Below are positions 50,853-59,012 of a stretch of DNA of 64,000 nt, in pieces (position 1 is the first letter of the stretch; every line of letters begins with the position of its first letter). Source of the stretch: Pseudomonas sp. MRSN 12121 (GTDB lineage: Bacteria; Pseudomonadota; Gammaproteobacteria; Pseudomonadales; Pseudomonadaceae); NCBI RefSeq assembly GCF_000931465.1, contig NZ_CP010892.1:2170001-2234000 (forward strand), in the 5' to 3' direction. The position numbers and the translations under genes were made by a program. The notes under the pieces were generated by a model. The model did not search any database and was not told the origin of the DNA. It saw only the letters and a program-made list of their open reading frames with translations.

Positions 50853-52004
50853 ATGGCGACTATCAGGGCAAGAAAACTGGCGGATGGGACTGTGAGCTAC
50901 ACGGCACAGATCCGCATCAAGCGCGACGGAGTGCAAGTCTACCAAGAGAGCCAGACCTTCGCCCGAAAACAGGCTGCTCAGGCTTGGGCACGCAAGCGCG
51001 GGTCGGAGCTGGATGAACCGGGTGCAATCGAGCGCGCAAACCGCAAGGGCGTCACGCTGAAAGATATGACCGATCGCTACCTGGTCGAAGTTGAGAAAGC
51101 CAAGCCGCTCGGCAAGACCAAGCGCGCCACACTTAATGCAATTGGCGAGACTTACCTGGGCAAGTTGACCGATACGGATATCAACACCCAGTGCCTGGTC
51201 GATTATGCACTTTGGCGAATGAGCGGGGAGGGCGGTGGCGTTCAGCCACAAACCGCTGGCAATGACCTGGCGCACCTCGGTGCAGTGCTGGCGATAGCCA
51301 AAGATGCATGGGGCTACCAAGTCGACCCGCTCGCCATGGGCGGTGCGCGGCGTGTATTACGCAAGCTGGGCTACAACCTGAAAAGCCGTGAGCGTGACCG
51401 CCGACCGACATTGGATGAGCTGGGACGGGTGCTGACGCACTACCAGGCCATGCAGGTGAGGCGCCCGACCGTCATAAATATGCTGAAGGTCGTGGGCTTC
51501 GCCCTGTTCTCCACGCGCCGGCTCGATGAAATAACCCGAATTCGCTGGGCAGACGTCGACGAGGCCGGCCACCGGGTGCTGGTGCGCGACATGAAAAACC
51601 CCGGGCAGAAGATCGGCAACGATGTTTGGTGCTACCTGCCGGACGAGGCGTGGCACATTCTCCAGTCGATGCCGAAGGCCGGCGAAGACATCTTCCCCTA
51701 CAGCCCTGAGTCGATCTCCACGTCCTGGACGAAAGCCTGCAAGTTTTTGACCATCGCGGACCTGCACTTCCACGACCTCCGGCATGAAGGTGTCAGCCGC
51801 CTGTTCGAAATGGACTGGGATATTCCGCGTGTGGCGAGCGTTTCCGGCCACAGGGATTGGAATTCAATGAGGCGTTACACCCACCTTCGCGGTCGGGGCG
51901 ACCGCTACGTGGGCTGGGAGTGGCACGAAAAGATTCTGAGGGCGCCCGTCCAACTGGGCGCCGCATCGCAGAAGTGGCTCAAACGGCGTGTTTTATCCCG
52001 TTGA
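50853..52004 (+). CDS. int: tyrosine recombinase, dusA-type phage integrase
   Basis: Integrase of 383 residues that inserts and excises the element. The N-terminal arm/core-binding region starts MATIRARKLADGTVSYTAQI. The catalytic domain shows the first Arg in FALFSTRRLDEITRI, the HxxR box in LHFHDLRHEGVSRL and the nucleophilic Tyr in SGHRDWNSMRRYTHL. The frame is open further upstream into dusA, but ATG 50853 is the natural start. It is divergent from dusA and its last 26 bases overlap the convergent PrtN-like gene. Confidence 0.93.
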   Translation: MATIRARKLADGTVSYTAQIRIKRDGVQVYQESQTFARKQAAQAWARKRGSELDEPGAIERANRKGVTLKDMTDRYLVEVEKAKPLGKTKRATLNAIGETYLGKLTDTDINTQCLVDYALWRMSGEGGGVQPQTAGNDLAHLGAVLAIAKDAWGYQVDPLAMGGARRVLRKLGYNLKSRERDRRPTLDELGRVLTHYQAMQVRRPTVINMLKVVGFALFSTRRLDEITRIRWADVDEAGHRVLVRDMKNPGQKIGNDVWCYLPDEAWHILQSMPKAGEDIFPYSPESISTSWTKACKFLTIADLHFHDLRHEGVSRLFEMDWDIPRVASVSGHRDWNSMRRYTHLRGRGDRYVGWEWHEKILRAPVQLGAASQKWLKRRVLSR

Positions 52005-52254
52005 GCTGGTTGTGCTCTTTAACCGCGGCTGCGCGCTGTAGGTCCAGGTACGCGGCCAGGTCGGTGAGGTGGATGCCCTTCGCCGACTTCTGGCTCGGCT
52101 CCAGGCGAGTGATGGGCAACTTGATCTGGCCGGTCATCACCTTGCGCTGGAACATGTCCGGCGTCAGATGCGTGAAGTAGTCCCGGCAAACCAGTTCCAA
52201 CGAGATGACCGCCTGCCCGTCGTATTGGGCCATAAGAATGAAGGCTGTATTCAT
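51979..52254 (-). CDS. PrtN-like pyocin/prophage activator
   Basis: A 91-residue protein starting MNTAFILMAQYDGQAVISLE, with HLTPDMFQRKVMTGQIKLPI and SQKSAKGIHLTDLAAYLDLQ. These match the PrtN pyocin activator family, whose P. aeruginosa member switches on pyocin genes after DNA damage. Here it is the last gene of the leftward early operon, nine bases after the PP-loop gene, with GAGGACAGACC before the ATG. Its role may be activation or a directionality function near the integrase; neither is proven. Confidence 0.8.
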   Translation of the reverse strand: MNTAFILMAQYDGQAVISLELVCRDYFTHLTPDMFQRKVMTGQIKLPITRLEPSQKSAKGIHLTDLAAYLDLQRAAAVKEHNQLNGIKHAV

Positions 52255-52263
52255 GGTCTGTCC

Positions 52264-53130
52264 TCAATCGCCGCAGAAGCAGGCAATAGCCTCGTCGTAA
52301 TCGGCAAACATGTCGAATTGGGTATCGGAGTAGTCGAGCATCTGCTGGTAGCTGGGCCTGTCACTGCGGAAGCGGTCGCCGTCGCCGGTGAACTTGCCGC
52401 CGGACACCACCGAGCTTTCCATGCGCGCCCACCACTCGGCCTTGGGCCGGTCGCTGGCGATGATCGAATAGACCTGCTTGGCACCCTTCAGGAAACAAAG
52501 GTCGCAGTTGCCTTCCAGCGTCCTACCGTTCATCGTCGGTAGCATCAGGTCGAATGTTTGACTGGCCCAGAAGTCAGTCACGTCCTGCACGCCGACACCA
52601 GCGTCAGCCAGCGGCATCACCATGGTTGCCCACTTGCTTTCGCTGGTGCTTTTGCGGTGCCGGATCTTCACGACACGCCGCGGCTCATCCGCACGGATGC
52701 CTGTCATCATGTCCAACGGTGCTTCCTCGGTCGAAAGGCCCAGGCTGCGCAGGTACTTGTGAATGATGCGGATTTTCAGGTCGATGGTGCAGAACCGGGT
52801 GACCGGGTTGGGCAGGTATTTGCGTTTGCGGATCAAGGCTTCGAACGGCTCGCCTAAGCGGCTTGCGGAGACGTAATCCACCACCACAAAACCTGCCTCA
52901 TCGTCCCGAAACTCCAGCCAGACAATCGGCACTGCCCAGCGCTCGGCACATTCCCGGACGAACTCCAGGGTGGCCGGGTGTTCTTTCCCTGTATTGGCAA
53001 AGGTAACGATCAGATCGCTCAGGTCCTCGTTGTTGTCCAGCACCAGGCGCAGCATGTAGGCACTGGTACGACCGCCGGAAAAGCTCACCACTGTCGGCCC
53101 GGATAATTTGTAGGGAGAAATTGAGTGCAT
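52264..53130 (-). CDS. phage PAPS-reductase-like PP-loop protein
   Basis: A 288-residue cytosolic protein of the adenine nucleotide alpha-hydrolase fold. The PP-loop reads TVVSFSGGRTSAYMLRLVL near residue 13. Later there are VTRFCTIDLKIRIIHKYL, TGIRADEPRRV (as in PAPS reductase/DndC relatives) and Cys pairs in GNCDLCFLKGAKQ and ACFCGD at the C-terminus that could hold metal or sulfur. Such genes are frequent in Pseudomonas prophages and their substrate is unknown; sulfate assimilation is unlikely here. AAGGAGAACCGCT precedes the ATG. Confidence 0.8.
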   Translation of the reverse strand: MHSISPYKLSGPTVVSFSGGRTSAYMLRLVLDNNEDLSDLIVTFANTGKEHPATLEFVRECAERWAVPIVWLEFRDDEAGFVVVDYVSASRLGEPFEALIRKRKYLPNPVTRFCTIDLKIRIIHKYLRSLGLSTEEAPLDMMTGIRADEPRRVVKIRHRKSTSESKWATMVMPLADAGVGVQDVTDFWASQTFDLMLPTMNGRTLEGNCDLCFLKGAKQVYSIIASDRPKAEWWARMESSVVSGGKFTGDGDRFRSDRPSYQQMLDYSDTQFDMFADYDEAIACFCGD

Positions 53131-53144
53131 AGCGGTTCTCCTTT

Positions 53145-53396
53145 TCACATCCGATACGATTGATGAGTGAACACTGACCTAGCCTTATGCTCTGCGGGTT
53201 CCGCATCATCGCCTTGGATCTCGCAAACGAACCGATGCCGCTTTCGGTTGGGCGCAGTCAGGGCCTTGGTCAGGCGAGGAATGACTAAGGCGCATTGCTC
53301 GTAGGCGTGAGGCCCGCTCCAGCTATCAGTTCTCACTACCTGGCAGTCCGCCCGGGACGCATCCGCGCACAGGTAAAGCAGGAGAAATACGGTCAT
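53145..53396 (-). CDS. small phage protein with possible signal peptide
   Basis: 83 residues starting MTVFLLLYLCADASRADCQV, a short hydrophobic N-terminus that may be a signal peptide, followed by a charged region (PNRKRHRFVCEIQGDDAEPA). Its ATG overlaps the stop of the upstream DUF2786 gene (ATGA), which argues it is real. Four Cys are present. No family recognised. Confidence 0.55.
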   Translation of the reverse strand: MTVFLLLYLCADASRADCQVVRTDSWSGPHAYEQCALVIPRLTKALTAPNRKRHRFVCEIQGDDAEPAEHKARSVFTHQSYRM

Positions 53397-53938
53397 ACCG
53401 CCTCCTGCAGCTCGAGGCGGGGATTAACCGGCGTTGGGCTGATGACGGACGCCATACCCATGACTCGCATATCGCGATCATTCAGAGCCGGAAGCTGGTG
53501 CTCGGCCGGAGTCGATGGGAACAAATGGTTGGCTTGTACGAACGCCGAGAAGGCATCGTCGAAGTGAGCGGCGAGTACTTTGCGCAACGTGTCGTAGTGA
53601 AGCTCAAATTCAATAGCTTCTGACGGCGAGACTTCCACGCCAATTTTCTTGACCCTTCCCTTGCTGATATAGAGGCCGGGGGAGTCGGAGTTGCAGACCT
53701 TTGACATGATTTGCGCGGCCAGCTTTCGGTCGTACTTGGTTGAAATGGGAAACCAACGAATCTCGCGGCGGTCGTCGACCAGGTCGTCAATGCTCATTCC
53801 GTGACGCGCTAGGAGCTTTTCAAGCATTCGTTGGGCGTTGTCCTTTTCGCCACCTTCGCCTCGCTGTGCGAGGGCAAGCAACTTGCGTAGCTTGGCCTCA
53901 ACTTTCGCATTGTCGCCGTGGGTTTTTGGTGCTTGCAT
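53393..53938 (-). CDS. DUF2786 domain phage protein
   Basis: 181 residues. The N-terminal part KVEAKLRKLLALAQRGEGGE, then DNAQRMLEKLLARHGMSIDD, is the DUF2786 domain (about residues 8-50), found in many phage and some host proteins and of unknown role. The remainder includes STKYDRKLAAQIMSKVCNSD and ends near PRLELQEAV. The ATG is preceded by AAAGGAGAAGCACC, which is also found in front of two other genes of this operon, together with a hairpin. Confidence 0.78.
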   Translation of the reverse strand: MQAPKTHGDNAKVEAKLRKLLALAQRGEGGEKDNAQRMLEKLLARHGMSIDDLVDDRREIRWFPISTKYDRKLAAQIMSKVCNSDSPGLYISKGRVKKIGVEVSPSEAIEFELHYDTLRKVLAAHFDDAFSAFVQANHLFPSTPAEHQLPALNDRDMRVMGMASVISPTPVNPRLELQEAV

Positions 53939-53977
53939 GGTGCTTCTCCTTTCAGGCAGTGGGGAGTTGCAGCTCCC
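53939..53977 (-). repeat. repeated leader, copy A (hairpin plus RBS)
   Basis: On the minus strand, stem GGGAG - loop CTGCAA - CTCCC, then about 20 bases with AAAGGAGAAGCACC immediately before the ATG of the DUF2786 gene. Same layout as copies B and C. Confidence 0.65.
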
Positions 53978-53999
53978 AGTGTCCCGCCTGTGTTGGGTA

Positions 54000-54218
54000 T
54001 CAGTGCGCGTATCGACGCGGTTTGTTTTGTTTGGCAGCCTCACGCTCGGCCATGAAAGCCGCCCACTCCGCCGTTTTGGTCTGCTGGCGGATACGGCTAC
54101 AGAGCTGGTGTTTGCGTGTGGAGCGGGCATTGCCGCAGATATCGCAACGACTGGGCAGGTCAAGCCGATGGCTTGCCATGGTTGGGCGCTCGCGTTCAGG
54201 GCTGGCGTGCTCAGGCAT
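54000..54218 (-). CDS. small phage protein with Cys pairs
   Basis: 72 residues starting MPEHASPERERPTMASH. A CDICGNARSTRKHQLC stretch gives a CxxC plus a single Cys, suggestive of a small zinc-binding protein but incomplete. The C-terminus is basic (REAAKQNKPRRYAH). It overlaps the end of the upstream gene by 8 bases, and GAGGTGG precedes the ATG. Function unknown. Confidence 0.55.
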   Translation of the reverse strand: MPEHASPERERPTMASHRLDLPSRCDICGNARSTRKHQLCSRIRQQTKTAEWAAFMAEREAAKQNKPRRYAH

Positions 54219-54813
54219 TTGCCACCTCAATCGCCTTCAATTTTGCAAGGCGCGCGGTCTCGTATTCGCTGGCCAGGATCTCTACTGCACCGTCGATCCA
54301 CCCGCTTGTTGGTTGGCCCGCCGCGACCAGGGCGTCGTGCTCGGCTTTGTTGATTTGAAAGCCCAGGTGGAAATAAGCGACGTCGTTGAGTTCAAACTTG
54401 ATACCGCCACACAACCAGAGGTTACCGGTATTAATGCCAAGCCGATCCCAGTAGTCGCTTCCGCTCAGGCGTCCGGGGCAATGCTCATTCCACTGAGCGA
54501 TAAGGCGCTCGTGTTCCGCTCGAATCGCCGCTCGAACCTCTTTTGAAATGCCTTTGCCAGGCTTCGCAGCCGCACGCAGTGAGCGATAGCCGTGGTCATC
54601 AGGACGACACCAGTGCACATCCAGATCCGTACCGCCGCTGAGTTTCACGCCGCCGGCGTAGTTGGAGTCAACGTCGCGCATTGGAGCGACCTTGCCGCCG
54701 AACATCGAACCGAGAACAGTCAATTGGGCGAGGAAAATCGCTTTCTTAGCATAGAAGTCGCGGACAATTGCAACGGTCGCGGACTCGTTGGACTTATAGA
54801 AGAAGTCGGACAT
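54211..54813 (-). CDS. hypothetical phage protein
   Basis: 200 residues starting MSDFFYKSNESATVAIVRDF. The sequence is mixed alpha/beta with Trp- and Gly-containing stretches (GTDLDVHWCRPDDHGYRSLR and GNLWLCGGIKFELNDVAYFH). I do not recognise the family. It follows the 87-residue gene almost without a gap, with GGGAGG about ten bases upstream of the ATG; a GTG two codons earlier is possible. Confidence 0.65.
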   Translation of the reverse strand: MSDFFYKSNESATVAIVRDFYAKKAIFLAQLTVLGSMFGGKVAPMRDVDSNYAGGVKLSGGTDLDVHWCRPDDHGYRSLRAAAKPGKGISKEVRAAIRAEHERLIAQWNEHCPGRLSGSDYWDRLGINTGNLWLCGGIKFELNDVAYFHLGFQINKAEHDALVAAGQPTSGWIDGAVEILASEYETARLAKLKAIEVANA

Positions 54814-54815
54814 GA

Positions 54816-55079
54816 TCACCGACCTCCCAAAAGCATGCGGGTCAGCTCGTTGGGTTGGCCCTCCGGGGTGAGCTTCGTAAGCGGCAGGGTGATCCGGTGG
54901 CCGTTCCCAGCCCGGACTACAGCGAGCAGGCCGTTGATCTCGACTATTACTCCCTTGCGGGCACTGAGGCTGTAGCCGTTGCCCTGGGCTTTGATTGTTG
55001 TGTAGCTGACCTTGCCGCCGACAGCCAGCGATGTTGTGGTAGCCTCTGCGATGCCGCCTTGGGGTTGATTCACTTGCAT
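54816..55079 (-). CDS. small phage protein
   Basis: 87 residues starting MQVNQPQGGIAEATTTSLAV. The body is beta-rich (GKVSYTTIKAQGNGYSLSAR, then RKGVIVEINGLLAVVRAGNG), which suggests a small barrel. The start follows the repeated RBS AAAGGAGAAGCACC and the strongest of the three hairpins. No family recognised. Confidence 0.65.
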   Translation of the reverse strand: MQVNQPQGGIAEATTTSLAVGGKVSYTTIKAQGNGYSLSARKGVIVEINGLLAVVRAGNGHRITLPLTKLTPEGQPNELTRMLLGGR

Positions 55080-55131
55080 GGTGCTTCTCCTTTGGGTGGT
55101 CGGTGTCGAGGGGTTGCAGCCCCTCGACACC
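55080..55131 (-). repeat. repeated leader, copy B (12-bp hairpin plus RBS)
   Basis: GGTGTCGAGGGG and its exact complement enclose the loop CTGCAA (minus strand), the strongest copy. It precedes AAAGGAGAAGCACC-ATG of the 87-residue gene. Confidence 0.75.
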
Positions 55132-55137
55132 ACCTTC

Positions 55138-55449
55138 TTACTGGCTTTCGCCGGTTGGGTTTTGCTTCCGCACCAGGTGCAGCAGCAGGTTTTCATACTC
55201 GGTAAAATCATCCGTTTGCGACTGCCATTCCAGCACTGCCTGGATCTGCTCCCGGCTGCACTCCAGTACCAGTAACTCTCTTTCAGTCTCCGCACGGACC
55301 TCCAGAATGGCGATCAGGCCGGCTGGGTCGTAGGCTTCGGCATGAACGATTTTCGCGGGCCCGGTGAACCAGGCCTTCAGCTCTTTTATGTGCCGCAGGC
55401 GATTGTTTTCGCCATCTGGGCCGTCACCGGTGATGACTTGTACGTGCAT
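55138..55449 (-). CDS. small phage protein
   Basis: 103 residues starting MHVQVITGDGPDGENNRLRH. A helical, acidic protein (EVRAETERELLVLECSREQI, then LEWQSQTDDFTEYENLLLHL). It stands directly downstream of the primase gene, and its start follows the repeated leader with hairpin copy C. No family recognised. Confidence 0.65.
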   Translation of the reverse strand: MHVQVITGDGPDGENNRLRHIKELKAWFTGPAKIVHAEAYDPAGLIAILEVRAETERELLVLECSREQIQAVLEWQSQTDDFTEYENLLLHLVRKQNPTGESQ

Positions 55450-55489
55450 GGTGCTTCTCCTTTGGGAGGTGTCAGACGTTGCAGCGCCT
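55450..55489 (-). repeat. repeated leader, copy C (hairpin plus RBS)
   Basis: Stem AGGCG - loop CTGCAA - CGTCT on the minus strand; one pair is a G-U wobble that would be an A-C mismatch on the other strand. It precedes AAAGGAGAAGCACC-ATG. Confidence 0.6.
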
Positions 55490-55511
55490 GGCGGGTATTG
55501 CCGTTGATGAA

Positions 55512-58325
55512 TCAGGCCTGGAAGTGCCAGCACTTCACGATGGGTTGCTTCGTGACGACGGCGTTGGTCTTACTCGCCTGGTGTGCCCGAACCGCGCTGT
55601 CGGTCGCCTTGTTGACGTCGAGCAGCTTCCGCGAGCGGGAGTCCTTCAGGCGCTCGCGTAGCTCGCTGACGTCAGCGATTTTTTGCCGGTTTTCTGCGGC
55701 GCATTTCACGAAGTCGTTGAGGTTGATGGCGATGATGTGGTCTTTCTTGCTGTGGTTGACCACCGGGCCTTCGGCGTCCAGGCCTTCCAGGTATTCGTAA
55801 ACCTCCCAGAATTCAGCAACCACCGGATGGTCGGAGCTGATCGAGGCCTGGCGCTCAATTGCCATGCGGATGATCTGCGAGCGGGTATGCTCGACCTGTG
55901 CGTCGGTGAGCGGTACCACCATGCACAGGCAGTCCAGCAGGGCGAGCATTTGGGCGTGGTTCTTGTTGATCCGCTCCACGCGGATGTAGCCGCGCAGCTT
56001 GTTGCCGCAATGGCTACATTCGCTGTGCTCGTCTTTGAATGGGGTGTCGCAGGCAAAGCAGTGGGAGTGCAAATTGCGCAACTTCGCTTCGTAGCCCGCT
56101 ATCCGCTGGCCGAACAGCTCCATCACCTCCAGCTCTTTACGTACTGCCCGCAACACAAAGTTGCTGAGTCTCGAACCTTCGAGCGCATTGAGCCGATCTG
56201 CCGCCGCGCGGCTTTCAGCGGTGACGTTCGGTCGTACAAAGTGCAGTTTGACGATCCGGGTCATGATCGCCTCGGAAGCCACTACGGGGGCGTTTTGGCT
56301 GATAGCGATGGTGCCGCGAAACGGTGGTTCGTAGGTTTCGTTACCGGCGGTTTTCACACCCTTGGTCGCCAGGGTGCCGCCGCCGTAGTAATCCTTGAGT
56401 TCGTCCCATTCGAAGGTTTTGGCGTGGGCCTTATCGTCGCCGCTGCGGTCTGATTCCAGCAGCACAATGGGCATGCCGGATACTTGGCCCATCAAGCGGC
56501 TGCGGCCGGCCTTGGTGGATTTGGACGGGTCGAAACCTTCGTATCCGTCGCGGCCCGCGAGTTTCCACAGCAGCGTGAGCAACGTGGTCTTGCCGGCGCC
56601 GGCCTCGCCAGTGGCCTCAAGGAAAGGAAACGACTGATACCGGCCGCGGATCTGTTCGGCGAACAGCGAGCCAAACCAGAAGGTCAACGCCACGATGCCC
56701 TGGGCTCCAAAGCACTGCCACAGAAGCCCTAGCCACTGGTCATCGTATTTTTTGCCGTCCTTTTCCAAATCGATCTTCACACCCTTTTGCAGAGTTTTGA
56801 GCTTCAACTTGCCCATCTCAAAAAACTCTTCCTCGTTGATGTGGATCACCTGGCCTTCGCGGATGGCGACGTCGTTGAACACGTAGCAGTGGTATTCCTT
56901 GCTGTAGCCCACGTAGTCGATGGTCTGAACGGTCTTGATGCCAAAAAGCTGGTCTTTCATGAGCTTGTCCAATTGCTGACCACTGCCGGTGAACACGGCT
57001 CCGGCACCCATACCGAGAAGTCTTTTCTTGAATTCGCTGGCAGCGGCGACCTGACCACCCGTAAAGGTGTTTTTCACTGAGCCGCCGTCGTGCGGGAAGT
57101 CGACGCGGAAGAAGTACCAGGACTCGTCGGTAATCTCGTTGCGCTGGAAATAGAGGGCTTTGGGGTAGCAGTTGGCGATCTCGACGACGCAGCCGGCGAC
57201 GTTCAGTGCCTTTTCCCGCAGCTGCTTTTCATTGAGTGTTTGGGCTTCGTGGCCATCGCTCTTTTCGAGGGCCTGCTTGGCGTTGTTGTATTTCGCCAGG
57301 TCCAACTTCCACCAGTACAGGCGGGAGTCGAAACAGAAGTGGAATTCCTCCCGTTCACGCCACTGGTACATGAGCAATGCCTTGTCGCTGGCACTTTCTG
57401 CGATCAGCAGGGCGCCCTGGTGGCGGGCTTCTTTCAAGTCATTTTCGATGCGATCAGCGCGGGCTTTTTCGTCGTCGATAAACGCCCAGCGTTGATGCAA
57501 ATCGTTCCAGTCAACCTTGCGGGCGTCAGGCTGTGACAGCTGAGCAGCCTCGCAGGTAAAACCGAGTTCGCGGGCACGGTTGACCCACATACGGGTGTAC
57601 TTGTGAGCGCCTGGCTCATTATCCAGAGCCCAAACCAGCTTCGGGGTTTTACCGCCGCGAGCGGTGATCAGGGCCTTGAGCGATTCCTCTGGAAAGGCGT
57701 TTGAGGACAGCGCCGCAACCGCAGAGATACCGTTTTGAATGAGCGCTATGGCGTCGAAGATGCCTTCAACGATCCACAGCTCATTTACTTCCAGCAGATC
57801 CACGCACGGTGGGCACCACCAGTGCCCCCTGTAGCTCTTGAGGGGTTGGAAGCGGGCCTTCTTCTTACCGAACCGTGACGGTTGGTCAATCAAGCGCTCC
57901 CAGTACCCGCCGTGTTCCAGGGGGAAGCGCACGGTGGCAGAACCAATATTCAGGTCGCGATCAAAGTAGCTTTCCTGGGTGTACCAGCCCTCGATCAGCT
58001 CAACGCGGAAACCTCGGGCAAACGTCAGGTAGGCCTTTGCGCTGGCAGCAGGCTCGTCTCGGGTGGCCGGTGCACGCTTGCTCCAATCGTCGAACAGGTC
58101 CGGGTAAAGCTCTTTGGTGGGAGCCATGTACCGGCAATTTTTCTCGCGGCCACAGCGGATGAACCAGGGTTCATCGTGGCGCGAAAACAACCGTTTCTGA
58201 TTGCACTGCGGGCAGGTGCCCTTACGCATGTAATGCGTGCCTTTCATGTGCTGAAGGCCGTAATCAGATTCCAGGCGCTGAAGAACATCAGCGCGGATCT
58301 TGTCTTCCATGGGCTTGCGAATCAC
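55512..58325 (-). CDS. phage bifunctional primase/helicase-like protein
   Basis: A 937-residue replication protein. The N-terminus has a zinc-binding region (GTCPQCNQKRLF with later RCGREKNC), then a TOPRIM-like part (ELWIVEGIFDAIALIQNGIS, near residue 180; LVWALDNEPG), then an ATPase core with Walker A LEATGEAGAGKTTLLTLLWK (near residue 590) and Walker-B-like PIVLLESDRSG. A second zinc ribbon (CFACDTPFKDEHSECSHCG) lies near residue 760. GTG 58325 overlaps the upstream stop (GTGA) with GGAG nine bases before; ATG 58310 lacks an SD. It is the main replication gene of the element. Confidence 0.82.
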   Translation of the reverse strand: MIRKPMEDKIRADVLQRLESDYGLQHMKGTHYMRKGTCPQCNQKRLFSRHDEPWFIRCGREKNCRYMAPTKELYPDLFDDWSKRAPATRDEPAASAKAYLTFARGFRVELIEGWYTQESYFDRDLNIGSATVRFPLEHGGYWERLIDQPSRFGKKKARFQPLKSYRGHWWCPPCVDLLEVNELWIVEGIFDAIALIQNGISAVAALSSNAFPEESLKALITARGGKTPKLVWALDNEPGAHKYTRMWVNRARELGFTCEAAQLSQPDARKVDWNDLHQRWAFIDDEKARADRIENDLKEARHQGALLIAESASDKALLMYQWREREEFHFCFDSRLYWWKLDLAKYNNAKQALEKSDGHEAQTLNEKQLREKALNVAGCVVEIANCYPKALYFQRNEITDESWYFFRVDFPHDGGSVKNTFTGGQVAAASEFKKRLLGMGAGAVFTGSGQQLDKLMKDQLFGIKTVQTIDYVGYSKEYHCYVFNDVAIREGQVIHINEEEFFEMGKLKLKTLQKGVKIDLEKDGKKYDDQWLGLLWQCFGAQGIVALTFWFGSLFAEQIRGRYQSFPFLEATGEAGAGKTTLLTLLWKLAGRDGYEGFDPSKSTKAGRSRLMGQVSGMPIVLLESDRSGDDKAHAKTFEWDELKDYYGGGTLATKGVKTAGNETYEPPFRGTIAISQNAPVVASEAIMTRIVKLHFVRPNVTAESRAAADRLNALEGSRLSNFVLRAVRKELEVMELFGQRIAGYEAKLRNLHSHCFACDTPFKDEHSECSHCGNKLRGYIRVERINKNHAQMLALLDCLCMVVPLTDAQVEHTRSQIIRMAIERQASISSDHPVVAEFWEVYEYLEGLDAEGPVVNHSKKDHIIAINLNDFVKCAAENRQKIADVSELRERLKDSRSRKLLDVNKATDSAVRAHQASKTNAVVTKQPIVKCWHFQA

Positions 58326-58567
58326 TGCACATGCTCCGCGACCTTGACGACGAGCTGTTTTTTCAGCTCGCTGCGCGTCTTGCAGATGCCTGCCAGGTAG
58401 GGCAAGTCCTCAAGCACCTTCGGCGCCCGCTGACCACTTGGCACATTCCGGTAGCGGTCGGAGTACCAAATATCAGCCATGGTGACTTCGTACTGACTGG
58501 TCAACCACAACAGGTAGTGCTGCGCCTGTTGTTCCTCCAGCTCCAGTTTTATGGTGATTTTGCTCAT
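58322..58567 (-). CDS. small phage protein
   Basis: 81 residues starting MSKITIKLELEEQQAQHYLL, with helices and a Tyr/Trp-rich patch (MADIWYSDRYRNVPSG). The end overlaps the primase start by four bases. ATG 58567 follows GGTGG. No family recognised. Confidence 0.6.
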   Translation of the reverse strand: MSKITIKLELEEQQAQHYLLWLTSQYEVTMADIWYSDRYRNVPSGQRAPKVLEDLPYLAGICKTRSELKKQLVVKVAEHVQ

Positions 58568-58637
58568 TTCGGCCACCAGTAAGTTGCAAATTTCCCCTAC
58601 CCACGCGGTGCGGGCATCTAACAGGGAGGGTTTTGGA

Positions 58638-59012
58638 TTAGTGCGGGAGGTTGCGAGTCAGCAGCAGGCGTGTGGGGAGCAAGCGTGCTGAGACGGGATG
58701 TCGCTGCTGGGTGCAGTTGTCGAGCAGCAAGATCACCGGGCGGAAGGGGCCGCTGGTGGGATGAATACCCAGCCAGGCCACACGCTTGCAGGTCATGCTT
58801 TCGAACTCGGCCACGGCTAGTTCAGCGATGCGCTGCACCAGGTGCGTGGGCACTTCAAGCGACTGGGTCAAGTACCGTGTGCAGTTCTCCAAAAGCTGGC
58901 TGTCGCCGGCAAGATGCTCGCAACGGTGACGGTACAGATAGGCCACGGCCGCTTGTTGCATCGCGGCACGGTAGTCACTGGTGGGGTTGGTAGTCAGGGT
59001 GATGGTGTTCAT
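58638..59012 (-). CDS. hypothetical phage protein
   Basis: 124 residues starting MNTITLTTNPTSDYRAAMQQ. Helical N-terminal half (AVAYLYRHRCEHLAGDSQLL), Arg/Leu-rich C-terminus. The start overlaps the stop of the Ogr-like gene (ATGA), so it is co-translated with it. No family recognised. Confidence 0.6.
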   Translation of the reverse strand: MNTITLTTNPTSDYRAAMQQAAVAYLYRHRCEHLAGDSQLLENCTRYLTQSLEVPTHLVQRIAELAVAEFESMTCKRVAWLGIHPTSGPFRPVILLLDNCTQQRHPVSARLLPTRLLLTRNLPH

